Below are positions 37,352 to 50,625 of a stretch of 64,000 nt of DNA, piece after piece; positions within the stretch are counted from its first letter, which is position 1, and the number at the start of each line of letters is the position of its first letter. This DNA is from Dryomyza anilis (lineage: Eukaryota > Arthropoda > Insecta > Diptera > Dryomyzidae), in NCBI GenBank assembly GCA_951804985.1, contig OX638135.1, positions 6,724,659-6,788,658 on the forward strand. Reading direction: 5' to 3'. A program made the position numbers and the translations under genes. The notes beneath the pieces were generated by a model. It ran no database searches and was not told the DNA's origin. It was given only the letters and a program-made list of their open reading frames with translations.

Positions 37352-40129
37352 ATCTAAATGATCAAAAAGATCAAAAATATCAAAGAGATCAAAAAGATCA
37401 AAAATATCAAAAAGATCAAAAAGATCAAAAAGATCAAAAAGATCAAAAAGATCAAAAAGATCAAAAAGATCAAAAATATCAAAAAGATCAAAAAGATCAA
37501 AAAGATCAAAAAGATCAAAAAGATCAAAAAGATCAAAAAGATCAAAAAGATCAAAAAGATCAAAAAGATCAAAAAGATCAAAAAGATCAAAAAGATCTAA
37601 ATGATCAAAATGATCAAAAAGATCAAAAATATCAAAAAGATCAAAAAGATCTAAATGATCAAAAAGATCAAAAATATCAAAGAGATCAAAAAGATCAAAA
37701 ATATCAAAAAGATCAAAAAGATCAAAAAGATCAAAAAGATCAAAAAGATCAAAAATATCAAAAAGATCAAAAATATCAAAAAGATCAAAAAGATCAAAAA
37801 GATCAAAAAGATCAAAAAGATCAAAAAGATCAAAAAGATCAAAAAGATCAAAAAGATCAAAAAGATCAAAAAGATCAAAAAGATCTAAAGACCAAAAAGA
37901 TCAAAAAGATCAAAGAGATCAAAAAGATCAAAAAGATCAAAGAGATCAAAAAGATCAAAAAGATCAAAAAGATCAAAAAGATCAAAAAGATCAAAAAGAT
38001 CAAAAAGATCAAAAAGATCAAAAAGATCTAAATGATCAAAATGATCAAAAAGATCAAAAAGATCAAAAAGATCAAAAAGATCAAAAAGATCAAAAAGATC
38101 AAAAAGATCAAAAAGATCTAAAGACCAAAAAGATCAAAAAGATCACAAGATCACAAAGATCTAAAGACCAAAAAGATCAAAAAGATCAAAGAGATCAAAA
38201 AGATCAAAAATATCAAAAAGATCAAAAAGATCAAAAAGATCAAAAAGATCAAAAAGATCAAAAAGATCAAAAAGATCAAAAAGATCAAAAAGATCAAAAA
38301 GATCAAAAAGATCAAAAAGATCAAAAAGATCAAAAAGATCAAAAAGATCAAAAAGATCAAAAAGATCAAAAAGATCAAAAAGATCAAAGAGATCAAAAAG
38401 ATCAAAAAGATCAAAAAGATCAAAAAGATCAAAAAGATCAAAAAGATCAAAAAGATCAAAAAGATCAAAAAGATCAAAAAGATCAAAAAGATCAAAAAGA
38501 TCTAAAGACCAAAAAGATCAAAAAGATCACAAGATCACAAAGATCTAAAGACCAAAAAGATCAAAAAGATCAAAGAGATCAAAGAGATCAAAAAGATCAA
38601 AAATATCAAAAAGATCAAAAAGATCAAAAAGATCAAAAAGATCAAAAAGATCAAAAAGATCAAAAAGATCAAAAACATCAAAAAGATCAAAAAGATCAAA
38701 AAGATCAAAAAGATCAAAAAGTTCAAAAAGATCAAAAAGATCAAAAAGATCAAAAAGATCAAAAAGATCAAAAAGATCAAAAAGATCAAAAAGATCAAAA
38801 AGATCAAAAAGATCAAAAAGATCAAAAAGATCAAAAAGATCAAAAAGATCAAAAAGATCAAAAAGATCATAAAGATCAAAAAGATCAAAAAGATCAAAAA
38901 GATCAAAAAGATCTAAAGACCAAAAAGATAAAAAGATCAAAGAGATCAAAAAGATCAAAAAGATCAAAAAGATCAAAAAGATCAAAAAGATCAAAAAGAT
39001 CAAAAAGATCAAAAAGATCAAAAAGATCAAAAAGATCAAAAAGATCAAAAAGATCAAAAAGATCAAAAAGATCAAAAAGATCTAAAGACCAAAAAGATCA
39101 AAAAGATCAAAGAGATCATAAAGATCATAAAGATCAAAAAGATCAAAAAGATCAAAAAGATCAAAAATATCAAAAAGATCAAAAAGATCAAAAAGATCAA
39201 AAAGATCAAAAAGATCAAAAAGATCAAAAAGATCATAAAGATCATAAAGATCAAAAAGATCAAAAAGATCAAAAAGATCAAAAAGATCAAAAAGATCAAA
39301 AAGATCAAAAAGATCAAAAAGATCAAAAAGATCAAAAAGATCAAAAAGATCTAAAGATCAAAAAGATCAAAAAGATCAAAAAGATCAAAAAGATCAAAGA
39401 GATCAAAAAGATCAAAAAGATCAAAAAGATCAAAAAGATCAAAAAGATCAAAAAGATCAAAAAGATCTAAAGACCAAAAAGATCAAAAAGATCAAAGAGA
39501 TCAAAAAGATCAAAAAGATCAAAGAGATCAAAAAGATCAAAAAGATCAAAAATATCAAAAAGATCAAAAAGATCAAAAAGATCAAAAAGATCAAAAAGAT
39601 CAAAAAGATCAAAAAGATCAAAAAGATCAAAAAGATCAAAAAGATCAAAAATATCAAAAAGATCAAAAAGATCAAAAAGATCAAAAAGATCAAAAAGATC
39701 AAAAAGATCAAAAAGATCAAAAAGATCAAAAAGATCAAAAAGATCAAAAAGATCAAAAAGATCAAAAAGATCAAAAAGATCAAAAAGATCAAAAAGATCA
39801 AAAAGATCAAAAAGATCAAAAAGATCAAAAAGATCAAAAAGATCAAAAAGATCAAAAAGATCAAAAAGATCAAAAAGATCAAAAAGATCAAAAAGATCAA
39901 AAAGATCAAAAAGATCAAAAAGATCAAAAAGATCAAAAAGATCAAAAAGATCAAAAAGATCAAAAAGATCAAAAAGATCAAAAAGATCAAAAAGATCAAA
40001 AAGATCAAAAAGATCAAAAAGATCAAAAAGATCAAAAAGATCAAAAAGATCAAAAAGATCAAAAAGATCAAAAAGATCAAAAAGATCAAAAAGATCAAAA
40101 AGATCAAAAAGATCAAAAAGATCAAAAAG
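37352..40129 (+). repeat. Zone C copy 6, rearranged and shortened (2,778 bp)
   Basis: It begins W-N-Y-R-N-Y, joining the start of the W/G module directly to a later R-N-Y phrase, so K-H-L-P-G is deleted. This shortened module is present twice in tandem (W at 37352 and 37649, 297 bp apart). L-P at 37883, W-M at 38026, double headers 38116/38159 and 38500/38543, L-P-D-R at 38911, T-T module at 39080, bare L at 39349 (R 44 bp after it), L-P at 39465 and 53 N follow. The long block and the cassette are absent. Confidence 0.85.
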
Positions 40130-42255
40130 ATCTAAATGATCAAAAAGATCAAAAAGATCAAAAATATCAAAAAGATCACAAGATCACAAAGATCTAAAGA
40201 CCAAAAAGATCAAAAAGATCGAAGAGATCAAAAAGATCAAAAATATCAAAAAGATCAAAAAGATCAAAATGATCAAAAAGATCAAAAAGATCAAAAATAT
40301 CAAAAAGATCACAAAGATCTAAAGACCAAAAAGATCAAAAAGATCAAAGAGATCAAAGAGATCAAAAAGATCAAAAATATCAAAAAGATCAAAAAGATCA
40401 AAAATATCAAAAAGATCAAAAAGATCAAAAAGATCAAAGAGATCAAAAAGATCAAAAAGATCAAAAAGATCAAAAAGATCAAAAAGATCAAAAAGATCAA
40501 AAAGATCAAAAAGATCAAAAATATCAAAAAGTTCAAAAAGATCTAAAATATCAAAAAGATCAAAAAGATCAAAAAGATCAAAAAGATCAAAAAGATCAAA
40601 AAGATCAAAAAGATCAAAAAGATCAAAAAGATCTAAATGATCAAAATGATCAAAAAGATCAAAAAGATCAAAAATATCAAAAAGATCACAAAGATCTAAA
40701 GACCAAAAAGATCAAAAAGATCAAAGAGATCAAAAAGATCAAAAATATCAAAAAGATCAAAAAGATCAAAAATATCAAAAAGATCAAAAAGATCAAAAAG
40801 ATCAAAGAGATCAAAAAGATCAAAAAGATCAAAAAGATCAAAAAGATCAAAAAGATCAAAAAGATCAAAAAGATCAAAAAGATCAAAAAGATCAAAAAGA
40901 TCAAAAAGATCAAAAAGATCAAAAAGATCAAAAAGATCAAAAAGATCAAAAAGATCAAAAAGATCAAAAAGATCAAAAAGATCAAAGAGATCAAAAAGAT
41001 CAAAAAGATCAAAAAGATCAAAAAGATCAAAAAGATCAAAAAGATCAAAAAGATCAAAAAGATCAAAATGATCAAAAAGATCAAAAAGATCAAAAAGATC
41101 AAAAAGATCAAAAAGATCAAAAAGATCAAAAAGATCAAAAAGATCAAAAAGATCAAAAAGATCAAAAAGATCAAAAAGATCAAAAAGATCAAAAAGATCA
41201 AAAAGATCAAAAAGATCAAAAAGATCAAAAAGATCTAAAGACCAAAAAGATCAAAAAGATCAAAGAGATCATAAAGATCATAAAGATCAAAAAGATCAAA
41301 AAGATCAAAAAGATCAAAAATATCAAAAAGATCAAAAAGATCAAAAAGATCAAAAAGATCAAAAAGATCAAAAAGATCAAAAAGATCATAAAGATCAAAA
41401 AGATCAAAAAGATCAAAAAGATCAAAAAGATCAAAAAGATCAAAAAGATCAAAAAGATCAAAAAGATCAAAAAGATCAAAAAGATCAAAAAGATCAAAAA
41501 GATCTAAAGATCAAAAAGATCAAAAAGATCAAAAAGATCAAAAAGATCAAAGAGATCAAAAAGATCAAAAAGATCAAAAAGATCAAAAAGATCAAAAAGA
41601 TCAAAAAGATCAAAAAGATCAAAAAGATCTAAAGACCAAAAAGATCAAAAAGATCAAAGAGATCAAAAAGATCAAAAAGATCAAAGAGATCAAAAAGATC
41701 AAAAAGATCAAAAATATCAAAAAGATCAAAAAGATCAAAAAGATCAAAAAGATCAAAAAGATCAAAAAGATCAAAAAGATCAAAAAGATCAAAAAGATCA
41801 AAAATATCAAAAAGATCAAAAAGATCAAAAAGATCAAAAAGATCAAAAAGATCAAAAAGATCAAAAAGATCAAAAAGATCAAAAAGATCAAAAAGATCAA
41901 AAAGATCAAAAAGATCAAAAAGATCAAAAAGATCAAAAAGATCAAAAAGATCAAAAAGATCAAAAAGATCAAAAAGATCAAAAAGATCAAAAAGATCAAA
42001 AAGATCAAAAAGATCAAAAAGATCAAAAAGATCAAAAAGATCAAAAAGATCAAAAAGATCAAAAAGATCAAAAAGATCAAAAAGATCAAAAAGATCAAAA
42101 AGATCAAAAAGATCAAAAAGATCAAAAAGATCAAAAAGATCAAAAAGATCAAAAAGATCAAAAAGATCAAAAAGATCAAAAAGATCAAAAAGATCAAAAA
42201 GATCAAAAAGATCAAAAAGATCAAAAAGATCAAAAAGATCAAAAAGATCAAAAAG
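40130..42255 (+). repeat. Zone C copy 7, shortened (2,126 bp)
   Basis: W at 40130, G at 40218, L-P at 40317, V at 40532 followed by ATCTAAAAT, W-M at 40631 and L-P at 40694 with a later R and M (41062). It then passes straight to the T-T module at 41233; the cassette, double headers and L-P-D-R are missing. Bare L at 41502 again has R 44 bp downstream, as in copy 6. L-P at 41627 and 50 N lead to the next W. Confidence 0.85.
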
Positions 42256-45200
42256 ATCTAAATGATCAAAAAGATCAAAAAGATCAAAAATATCAAAAAG
42301 ATCACAAGATCACAAAGATCTAAAGACCAAAAAGATCAAAAAGATCGAAGAGATCAAAAAGATCAAAAATATCAAAAAGATCAAAAAGATCAAAAAGATC
42401 AAAATGATCAAAAAGATCAAAAAGATCAAAAATATCAAAAAGATCACAAAGATCTAAAGACCAAAAAGATCAAAAAGATCAAAGAGATCAAAGAGATCAA
42501 AAAGATCAAAAATATCAAAAAGATCAAAAAGATCAAAAATATCAAAAAGATCAAAAAGATCAAAAAGATCAAAAAGATCAAAAAGATCAAAAAGATCAAA
42601 AAGATCAAAAAGATCAAAAAGATCAAAAAGATCAAAAAGATCAAAAAGATCAAAAAGATCAAAAAGATCAAAAATATCAAAAATATCAAAAAGATCAAAA
42701 AGATCAAAAATATCAAAAAGATCAAAAAGATCAAAAAGATCAAAAAGATCAAAAAGATCAAAAAGATCAAAAAGATCAAAAAGATCTAAATGATCAAAAT
42801 GATCAAAAAGATCAAAAAGATCAAAAATATCAAAAAGATCACAAAGATCTAAAGACCAAAAAGATCAAAAAGATCAAAGAGATCAAAAAGATCAAAAATA
42901 TCAAAAAGATCAAAAAGATCAAAAATATCAAAAAGATCAAAAAGATCAAAAAGATCAAAGAGATCAAAAAGATCAAAAAGATCAAAAAGATCAAAAAGAT
43001 CAAAAAGATCAAAAAGATCAAAAAGATCAAAAAGATCAAAAAGATCAAAAAGATCAAAAAGATCAAAAAGATCAAAAAGATCAAAAAGATCAAAAAGATC
43101 AAAAAGATCAAAAAGATCAAAAAGATCAAAAAGATCAAAAAGATCAAAGAGATCAAAAAGATCAAAAAGATCAAAAAGATCAAAAAGATCAAAAAGATCA
43201 AAAAGATCAAAAAGATCAAAAAGATCAAAAAGATCAAAATGATCAAAAAGATCAAAAAGATCAAAAAGATCAAAAAGATCAAAAAGATCAAAAAGATCAA
43301 AAAGATCAAAAAGATCAAAAAGATCAAAAAGATCAAAAAGATCAAAAAGATCAAAAAGATCAAAAAGATCTAAAGACCAAAAAGATCAAAAAGATCAAAG
43401 AGACCAAAAAGATCAAAAAGATCAAAGAGATCAAAAAGATCAAAAAGATCAAAAATATCAAAAAGATCAAAAAGATCAAAAAGATCAAAAAGATCAAAAA
43501 GATCAAAAATATCAAAAATATCAAAAAGATCAAAAAGATCAAAAAGATCAAAAAGATCAAAAAGATCAAAAAGATCATAAAGATCAAAAAGATCAAAAAG
43601 ATCAAAAAGATCAAAAAGATCAAAAAGATCAAAAAGATCAAAAAGATCAAAAAGATCAAAAAGATCAAAAAGATCAAAAAGATCAAAAAGATCAAAAAGA
43701 TCAAAAAGATCAAAAAGATCAAAAAGATCAAAAAGATCAAAAAGATCAAAAAGATCAAAAAGATCAAAAAGATCAAAAAGATCAAAAAGATCAAAAAGAT
43801 CAAAAAGATCAAAAAGATCAAAAAGATCAAAAAGATCAAAAAGATCAAAAAGATCAAAAAGATCAAAAAGATCAAAAAGATCAAAAAGATCAAAAAGATC
43901 AAAAAGATCAAAAAGATCAAAAAGATCAAAAAGATCAAAAAGATCAAAAAGATCAAAAAGATCAAAAAGATCAAAAAGATCAAAAAGATCAAAAAGATCA
44001 AAAAGATCAAAAAGATCAAAAAGATCAAAAAGATCAAAAAGATCAAAAAGATCAAAAAGATCAAAAAGATCAAAAAGATCAAAAAGATCAAAAAGATCAA
44101 AAAGATCAAAAAGATCAAAAAGATCAAAAAGATCAAAAAGATCAAAAAGATCAAAAAGATCAAAAAGATCAAAAATATCAAAGAGATCAAAAAGATCAAA
44201 AATATCAAAAAGATCAAAAAGATCAAAAATATCAAAAAGATCAAAAAGATCAAAAAGATCAAAAAGATCAAAAAGATCAAAAAGATCAAAAAGATCAAAA
44301 AGATCAAAAAGATCAAAAAGATCAAAAAGATCAAAAAGATCAAAAAGATCAAAAAGATCAAAAAGATCAAAAAGATCAAAAAGATCAAAAAGATCAAAAA
44401 GATCAAAAAGATCAAAAAGATCAAAAAGATCAAAAAAATCAAAGAGATCAAAAAAATCAAAAAGATCAAAAAAATCAAAGAGATCAAAAAAATCAAAAAA
44501 ACAAAAATAACAAAAACATCAAAAAGATCAAAAAGATCAAAAAGATCAAAAAGATCAAAAAGATCAAAAAGATCAAAAAGATCAAAAAGATCAAAAAGAT
44601 CAAAAAGATCAAAAAGATCAAAAAGATCAAAAAGATCAAAAAGATCAAAAAGATCAAAAAGATCAAAAAGATCAAAAAGATCAAAAAGATCAAAAAGATC
44701 AAAAAGATCAAAAAGATCAAAAAGATCAAAAAGATCAAAAAGATCAAAAAGATCAAAAAGATCAAAAAGATCAAAAAGATCAAAAAGATCAAAAAGATCA
44801 AAAAGATCAAAAAGATCAAAAAGATCAAAAAGATCAAAAAGATCAAAAAGATCAAAAAGATCAAAAAGATCAAAAAGATCAAAAAGATCAAAAAGATCAA
44901 AAAGATCAAAAAGATCAAAAAGATCAAAAAGATCAAAAAGATCAAAAAGATCTAAAGACCAAAAAGATCAAAAAGATCACAAGATCACAAAGATCTAAAG
45001 ACCAAAAAGATCAAAAAGATCAAAGAGATCAAAAAGATCAAAAATATCAAAAAAATCAAAAAGATCAAAAAGATCAAAAAGATCAAAAAGATCAAAAACA
45101 TCAAAAAGATCAAAAAGATCAAAAAGATCAAAAAGATCAAAAAGATCAAAAAGATCAAAAAGATCAAAAAGATCAAAAAGATCAAAAAGATCAAAAAGAT

Positions 45201-47608
45201 CAAAAAGATCAAAAAGATCAAAAAGATCAAAAAGATCAAAAAGATCAAAAAGATCAAAAAGATCAAAAAGATCAAAAAGATCAAAAAGATCAAAAAGATC
45301 AAAAAGATCAAAAAGATCAAAAAGATCAAAAAGATCAAAAAGATCAAAAAGATCAAAAAGATCAAAAAGATCAAAAAGATCAAAAAGATCAAAAAGATCT
45401 AAAGACCAAAAAGATCAAAAAGATCACAAGATCACAAAGATCTAAAGACCAAAAAGATCAAAAAGATCAAAGAGATCAAAAAGATCAAAAATATCAAAAA
45501 GATCAAAAAGATCAAAAAGATCAAAAAGATCAAAAAGATCAAAAAGATCAAAAAGATCAAAAAGATCAAAAAGATCAAAAAGATCAAAAAGATCAAAAAG
45601 ATCAAAAAGATCAAAAAGATCAAAAAGATCAAAAAGATCAAAAAGATCAAAAAGATCAAAAAGATCAAAAAGATCAAAAAGATCAAAAAGATCAAAAAGA
45701 TCAAAAAGATCAAAAAGATCAAAAAGATCAAAAAGATCAAAAAGATCAGAAAGATCAAAAAGATCAAAAAGATCAAAAAGATCTAAAGACCAAAAAGATC
45801 AAAAAGATCACAAGATCACAAAGATCTAAAGACCAAAAAGATCAAAAAGATCAAAGAGATCAAAAAGATCAAAAAGATCAAAAAGATCAAAAAGATCAAA
45901 AAGATCAAAAAGATCAAAAAGATCAAAAAGATCAAAAACATCAAAAAGATCAAAAACATCAAAAAGATCAAAAAGATCAAAAAGATCAAAAAGATCAAAA
46001 AGATCAAAAAGTTCAAAAAGATCAAAAAGATCAAAAAGATCAAAAAGATCAAAAAGATCAAAAAGATCAAAAAGATCAAAAAGATCAAAAAGATCAAAAA
46101 GATCAAAAAGATCAAAAAGATCAAAAAGATCAAAAAGATCAAAAAGATCATAAAGATCAAAAAGATCAAAAAGATCAAAAAGATCAAAAAGATCAAAAAG
46201 ATCAAAAAGATCTAAAGACCAAAAAGATAAAAAGATCAAAGAGATCAAAAAGATCAAAAAGATCAAAAAGATCAAAAAGATCAAAAAGATCAAAAAGATC
46301 AAAAAGATCAAAAAGATCAAAAAGATCAAAAAGATCAAAAAGATCAAAAAGATCAAAAAGATCAAAAAGATCAAAAAGATCAAAAAGATCAAAAAGATCA
46401 AAAAGATCAAAAAGATCAAAAAGATCAAAAAGATCTAAAGACCAAAAAGATCAAAAAGATCAAAGAGATCATAAAGATCATAAAGATCAAAAAGATCAAA
46501 AAGATCAAAAAGATCAAAAATATCAAAAAGATCAAAAAGATCAAAAAGATCAAAAAGATCAAAAAGATCAAAAAGATCAAAAAGATCATAAAGATCAAAA
46601 AGATCAAAAAGATCAAAAAGATCAAAAAGATCAAAAAGATCAAAAAGATCTAAAGATCAAAAAGATCAAAAAGATCAAAAAGATCAAAAAGATCAAAAAG
46701 ATCAAAAAGATCAAAAAGATCAAAAAGATCAAAAAGATCAAAAAGATCAAAAAGATCAAAAAGATCAAAAAGATCAAAAAGATCAAAAAGATCAAAAAGA
46801 TCAAAAAGATCAAAAAGATCAAAAAGATCAAAAAGATCAAAAAGAGCAAAAAGATCTAAAGACCAAAAAGATCAAAAAGATCAAAGAGATCAAAAAGATC
46901 AAAAAGATCAAAGAGATCAAAAAGATCAAAAAGATCAAAAATATCAAAAAGATCAAAAAGATCAAAAAGATCAAAAAGATCAAAAAGATCAAAAAGATCA
47001 AAAAGATCAAAAAGATCAAAAAGATCAAAAAGATCAAAAAGATCAAAAAGATCAAAAAGATCAAAAAGATCAAAAAGATCAAAAAGATCAAAAAGATCAA
47101 AAAGATCAAAAAGATCAAAAAGATCAAAAAGATCAAAAAGATCAAAAAGATCAAAAAGATCAAAAAGATCAAAAAGATCAAAAAGATCAAAAAGATCAAA
47201 AAGATCAAAAAGATCAAAAAGATCAAAAAGATCAAAAAGATCAAAAAGATCAAAAAGATCAAAAAGATCAAAAAGATCAAAAAGATCAAAATGATCAAAA
47301 AGATCAAAAAGATCAAAAAGATCAAAAAGATCAAAAAGATCAAAAAGATCAAAAAGATCAAAAAGATCAAAGAGATCAAAAAGATCAAAAAGATCAAAAA
47401 GATCAAAAAGATCAAAAAGATCAAAAAGATCAAAAAGATCAAAAAGATCAAAAAGATCAAAAAGATCAAAAAGATCAAAGAGATCAAAAAGATCAAAAAG
47501 ATCAAAAAGATCAAAAAGATCAAAAAGATCAAAAAGATCAAAAAGATCAAAAAGATCAAAAAGATCAAAAAGATCAAAAAGATCAAAAAGATCAAAAAGA
47601 TCAAAAAG
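42256..47608 (+). repeat. Zone C copy 8 (5,353 bp)
   Basis: W at 42256, G at 42344, L-P at 42452, W-M at 42784, L-P at 42847 with R and M (43233) as in copy 7, long block from 43368 with T at 43574, cassette at 44429. Double headers lie at 44950/44993, 45397/45440 and 45781/45824, then L-P-D-R at 46210, T-T module at 46433 and bare L at 46648. A singleton type AGCAAAAAG (46845) stands directly before L-P at 46854. The closing N run is broken by M at 47288 and two R units. Confidence 0.88.
44429..44517 (+). repeat. B/R cassette, P-X form with damaged P
   Basis: B-R-B-N-B-R-B-B as in the other core copies, but P has become the 8-bp ACAAAAAT (44501-44508) before X (44509-44517), so the cassette is 89 bp. 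Confidence 0.92.
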
Positions 47609-49869
47609 ATCTAAATGATCAAAAAGATCAAAAATATCAAAAAGATCACAAGATCACAAAGATCTAAAGACCAAAAAGATCAAAAAGATCGAAGAGATCA
47701 AAAAGATCAAAAATATCAAAAAGATCAAAAAGATCAAAATGATCAAAAAGATCAAAAAGATCAAAAATATCAAAAAGATCACAAAGATCTAAAGACCAAA
47801 AAGATCAAAAAGATCAAAGAGATCAAAGAGATCAAAGAGATCAAAGAGATCAAAAATATCAAAAAGATCAAAAAGATCAAAAATATCAAAAAGATCAAAA
47901 AGATCAAAAAGATCAAAGAGATCAAAAAGATCAAAAAGATCAAAAAGATCAAAAAGATCAAAAAGATCAAAAAGATCAAAAAGATCAAAAAGATCAAAAA
48001 GATCAAAAAGATCAAAAAGATCAAAAAGATCAAAAAGATCAAAAAGATCAAAAATATCAAAAAGATCAAAAAGATCAAAAATATCAAAAAGATCAAAAAG
48101 ATCAAAAAGATCAAAAAGATCAAAAAGATCAAAAAGATCAAAAAGATCAAAAAGATCAAAAAGATCAAAAAGATCAAAAAGATCAAAAAGATCTAAATGA
48201 TCAAAATGATCAAAAAGATCAAAAAGATCAAAAATATCAAAAAGATCACAAAGATCTAAAGACCAAAAAGATCAAAAAGATCAAAGAGATCAAAGAGATC
48301 AAAAAGATCAAAAATATCAAAAAGATCAAAAAGATCAAAAATATCAAAAAGATCAAAAAGATCAAAAAGATCAAAGAGATCAAAAAGATCAAAAAGATCA
48401 AAAAGATCAAAAAGATCAAAAAGATTAAAAAGATCAAAAAGATCAAAAAGATCAAAAAGATCAAAAAGATCAAAAAGATCAAAAAGATCAAAAAGATCAA
48501 AAAGATCAAAAAGATCAAAAAGATCAAAAAGATCAAAAAGATCAAAAAGATCAAAAAGATCAAAAAGATCTAAAGACCAAAAAGATCAAAAAGATCAAAG
48601 AGATCAAAAAGATCAAAAAGATCAAAGAGATCAAAAAGATCAAAAAGATCAAAAATATCAAAAAGATCAAAAAGATCAAAAAGATCAAAAAGATCAAAAA
48701 GATCAAAAAGATCAAAAATATCAAAAATATCAAAAAGATCAAAGAGATCAAAAAGATCAAAAAGATCAAAAAGATCAAAAAGATCAAAAAGATCAAAAAG
48801 ATCAAAAAGATCAAAAAGATCATAAAGATCAAAAAGATCAAAAAGATCAAAAAGATCAAAAAGATCAAAAAGATCAAAAAGATCAAAAAGATCAAAAAGA
48901 TCAAAAAGATCAAAAAGATCAAAAAGATCAAAAAGATCAAAAAGATCAAAAAGATCAAAAAGATCAAAAAGATCAAAAAGATCAAAAAGATCAAAAAGAT
49001 CAAAAAGATCAAAAAGATCAAAAAGATCAAAAAGATCAAAAAGATCAAAAAGATCAAAAAGATCAAAAAGATCAAAAAGATCAAAAAGATCAAAAAGATC
49101 AAAAAGATCAAAAAGATCAAAAAGATCAAAAAGATCAAAAAGATCTAAAGATCAAAAAGATCAAAAAGATCAAAAAGATCAAAAAGATCAAAAAGATCAA
49201 AAAGATCAAAAAGATCAAAAAGATCAAAAAGATCAAAAAGATCAAAAAGATCAAAAAGATCAAAAAGATCAAAAAGAGCAAAAAGATCTAAAGACCAAAA
49301 AGATCAAAAAGATCAAAGAGATCAAAAAGATCAAAAAGATCAAAGAGATCAAAAAGATCAAAAAGATCAAAAATATCAAAAAGATCAAAAAGATCAAAAA
49401 GATCAAAAAGATCAAAAAGATCAAAAAGATCAAAAAGATCAAAAAGATCAAAAAGATCAAAAAGATCAAAAAGATCAAAAAGATCAAAAAGATCAAAAAG
49501 ATCAAAAAGATCAAAAAGATCAAAAAGATCAAAAAGATCAAAAAGATCAAAAAGATCAAAAAGATCAAAAAGATCAAAAAGATCAAAAAGATCAAAAAGA
49601 TCAAAAAGATCAAAAAGATCAAAAAGATCAAAAAGATCAAAAAGATCAAAGAGATCAAAAAGATCAAAAAGATCAAAAAGATCAAAAAGATCAAAAAGAT
49701 CAAAAAGATCAAAAAGATCAAAAATATCAAAAAGATCAAAAAGATCAAAAAGATCAAAAAGATCAAAAAGATCAAAAAGATCAAAAAGATCAAAAAGATC
49801 AAAAAGATCAAAAAGATCAAAAAAATCAAAAAGATCAAAAAGATCAAAAAGATCAAAAAGATCAAAAAG

Positions 49870-49959
49870 ATCAAAAAAATCAAAGAGATCAAAAAAATCA
49901 AAAAGATCAAAAAAATCAAAGAGATCAAAAAAATCAAAATAACCAAAAAGAACAAAAAC
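49870..49959 (+). repeat. B/R cassette, P-X form with altered eighth unit
   Basis: Ten units matching the core cassette except that the last B before P reads ATCAAAATA. It is the rightmost P-X cassette in the window. Confidence 0.92.
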
Positions 49960-50625
49960 ATCAAAAAGATCAAAAAGATCAAAAAGATCAAAAAGATCAA
50001 AAAGATCAAAAAGATCAAAAAGATCAAAAAGATCAAAAAGATCAAAAAGATCAAAAAGATCAAAAAGATCAAAAAGATCAAAAAGATCAAAAAGATCAAA
50101 AAGATCAAAAAGATAAAAAAGATCAAAAAGATCAAAAAGATTAAAAAGATCAAAAAGATCAAAAAGATCAAAAAGATCAAAAAGATCAAAAAGATCAAAA
50201 AGATCAAAAAGATCAAAAAGATCAAAAAGATCAAAAAGATCAAAAAGATCAAAAAGATCAAAAAGATCAAAAAGATCAAAAAGATCAAAAAGATCAAAAA
50301 GATCAAAAAGATCAAAAAGATCAAAAAGATCAAAAAGATCAAAAAGATCAAAAAGATCAAAAAGATCAAAAAGATCAAAAAGATCAAAAAGATCAAAAAG
50401 ATCAAAAAGATCAAAAAGATCAAAAAGATCAAAAAGATCAAAAAGATCAAAAAGATCAAAAAGATCAAAAAGATCAAAAAGATCAAAAAGATCAAAAAGA
50501 TCAAAAAGATCAAAAAGATCAAAAAGATCAAAAACATCAAAAAGATCAAAAAGATCAAAAAGATCAAAAAGATCAAAAAGATCAAAAAGATCAAAAAGAT
50601 CAAAAAGATCAAAAAGATCAAAAAG

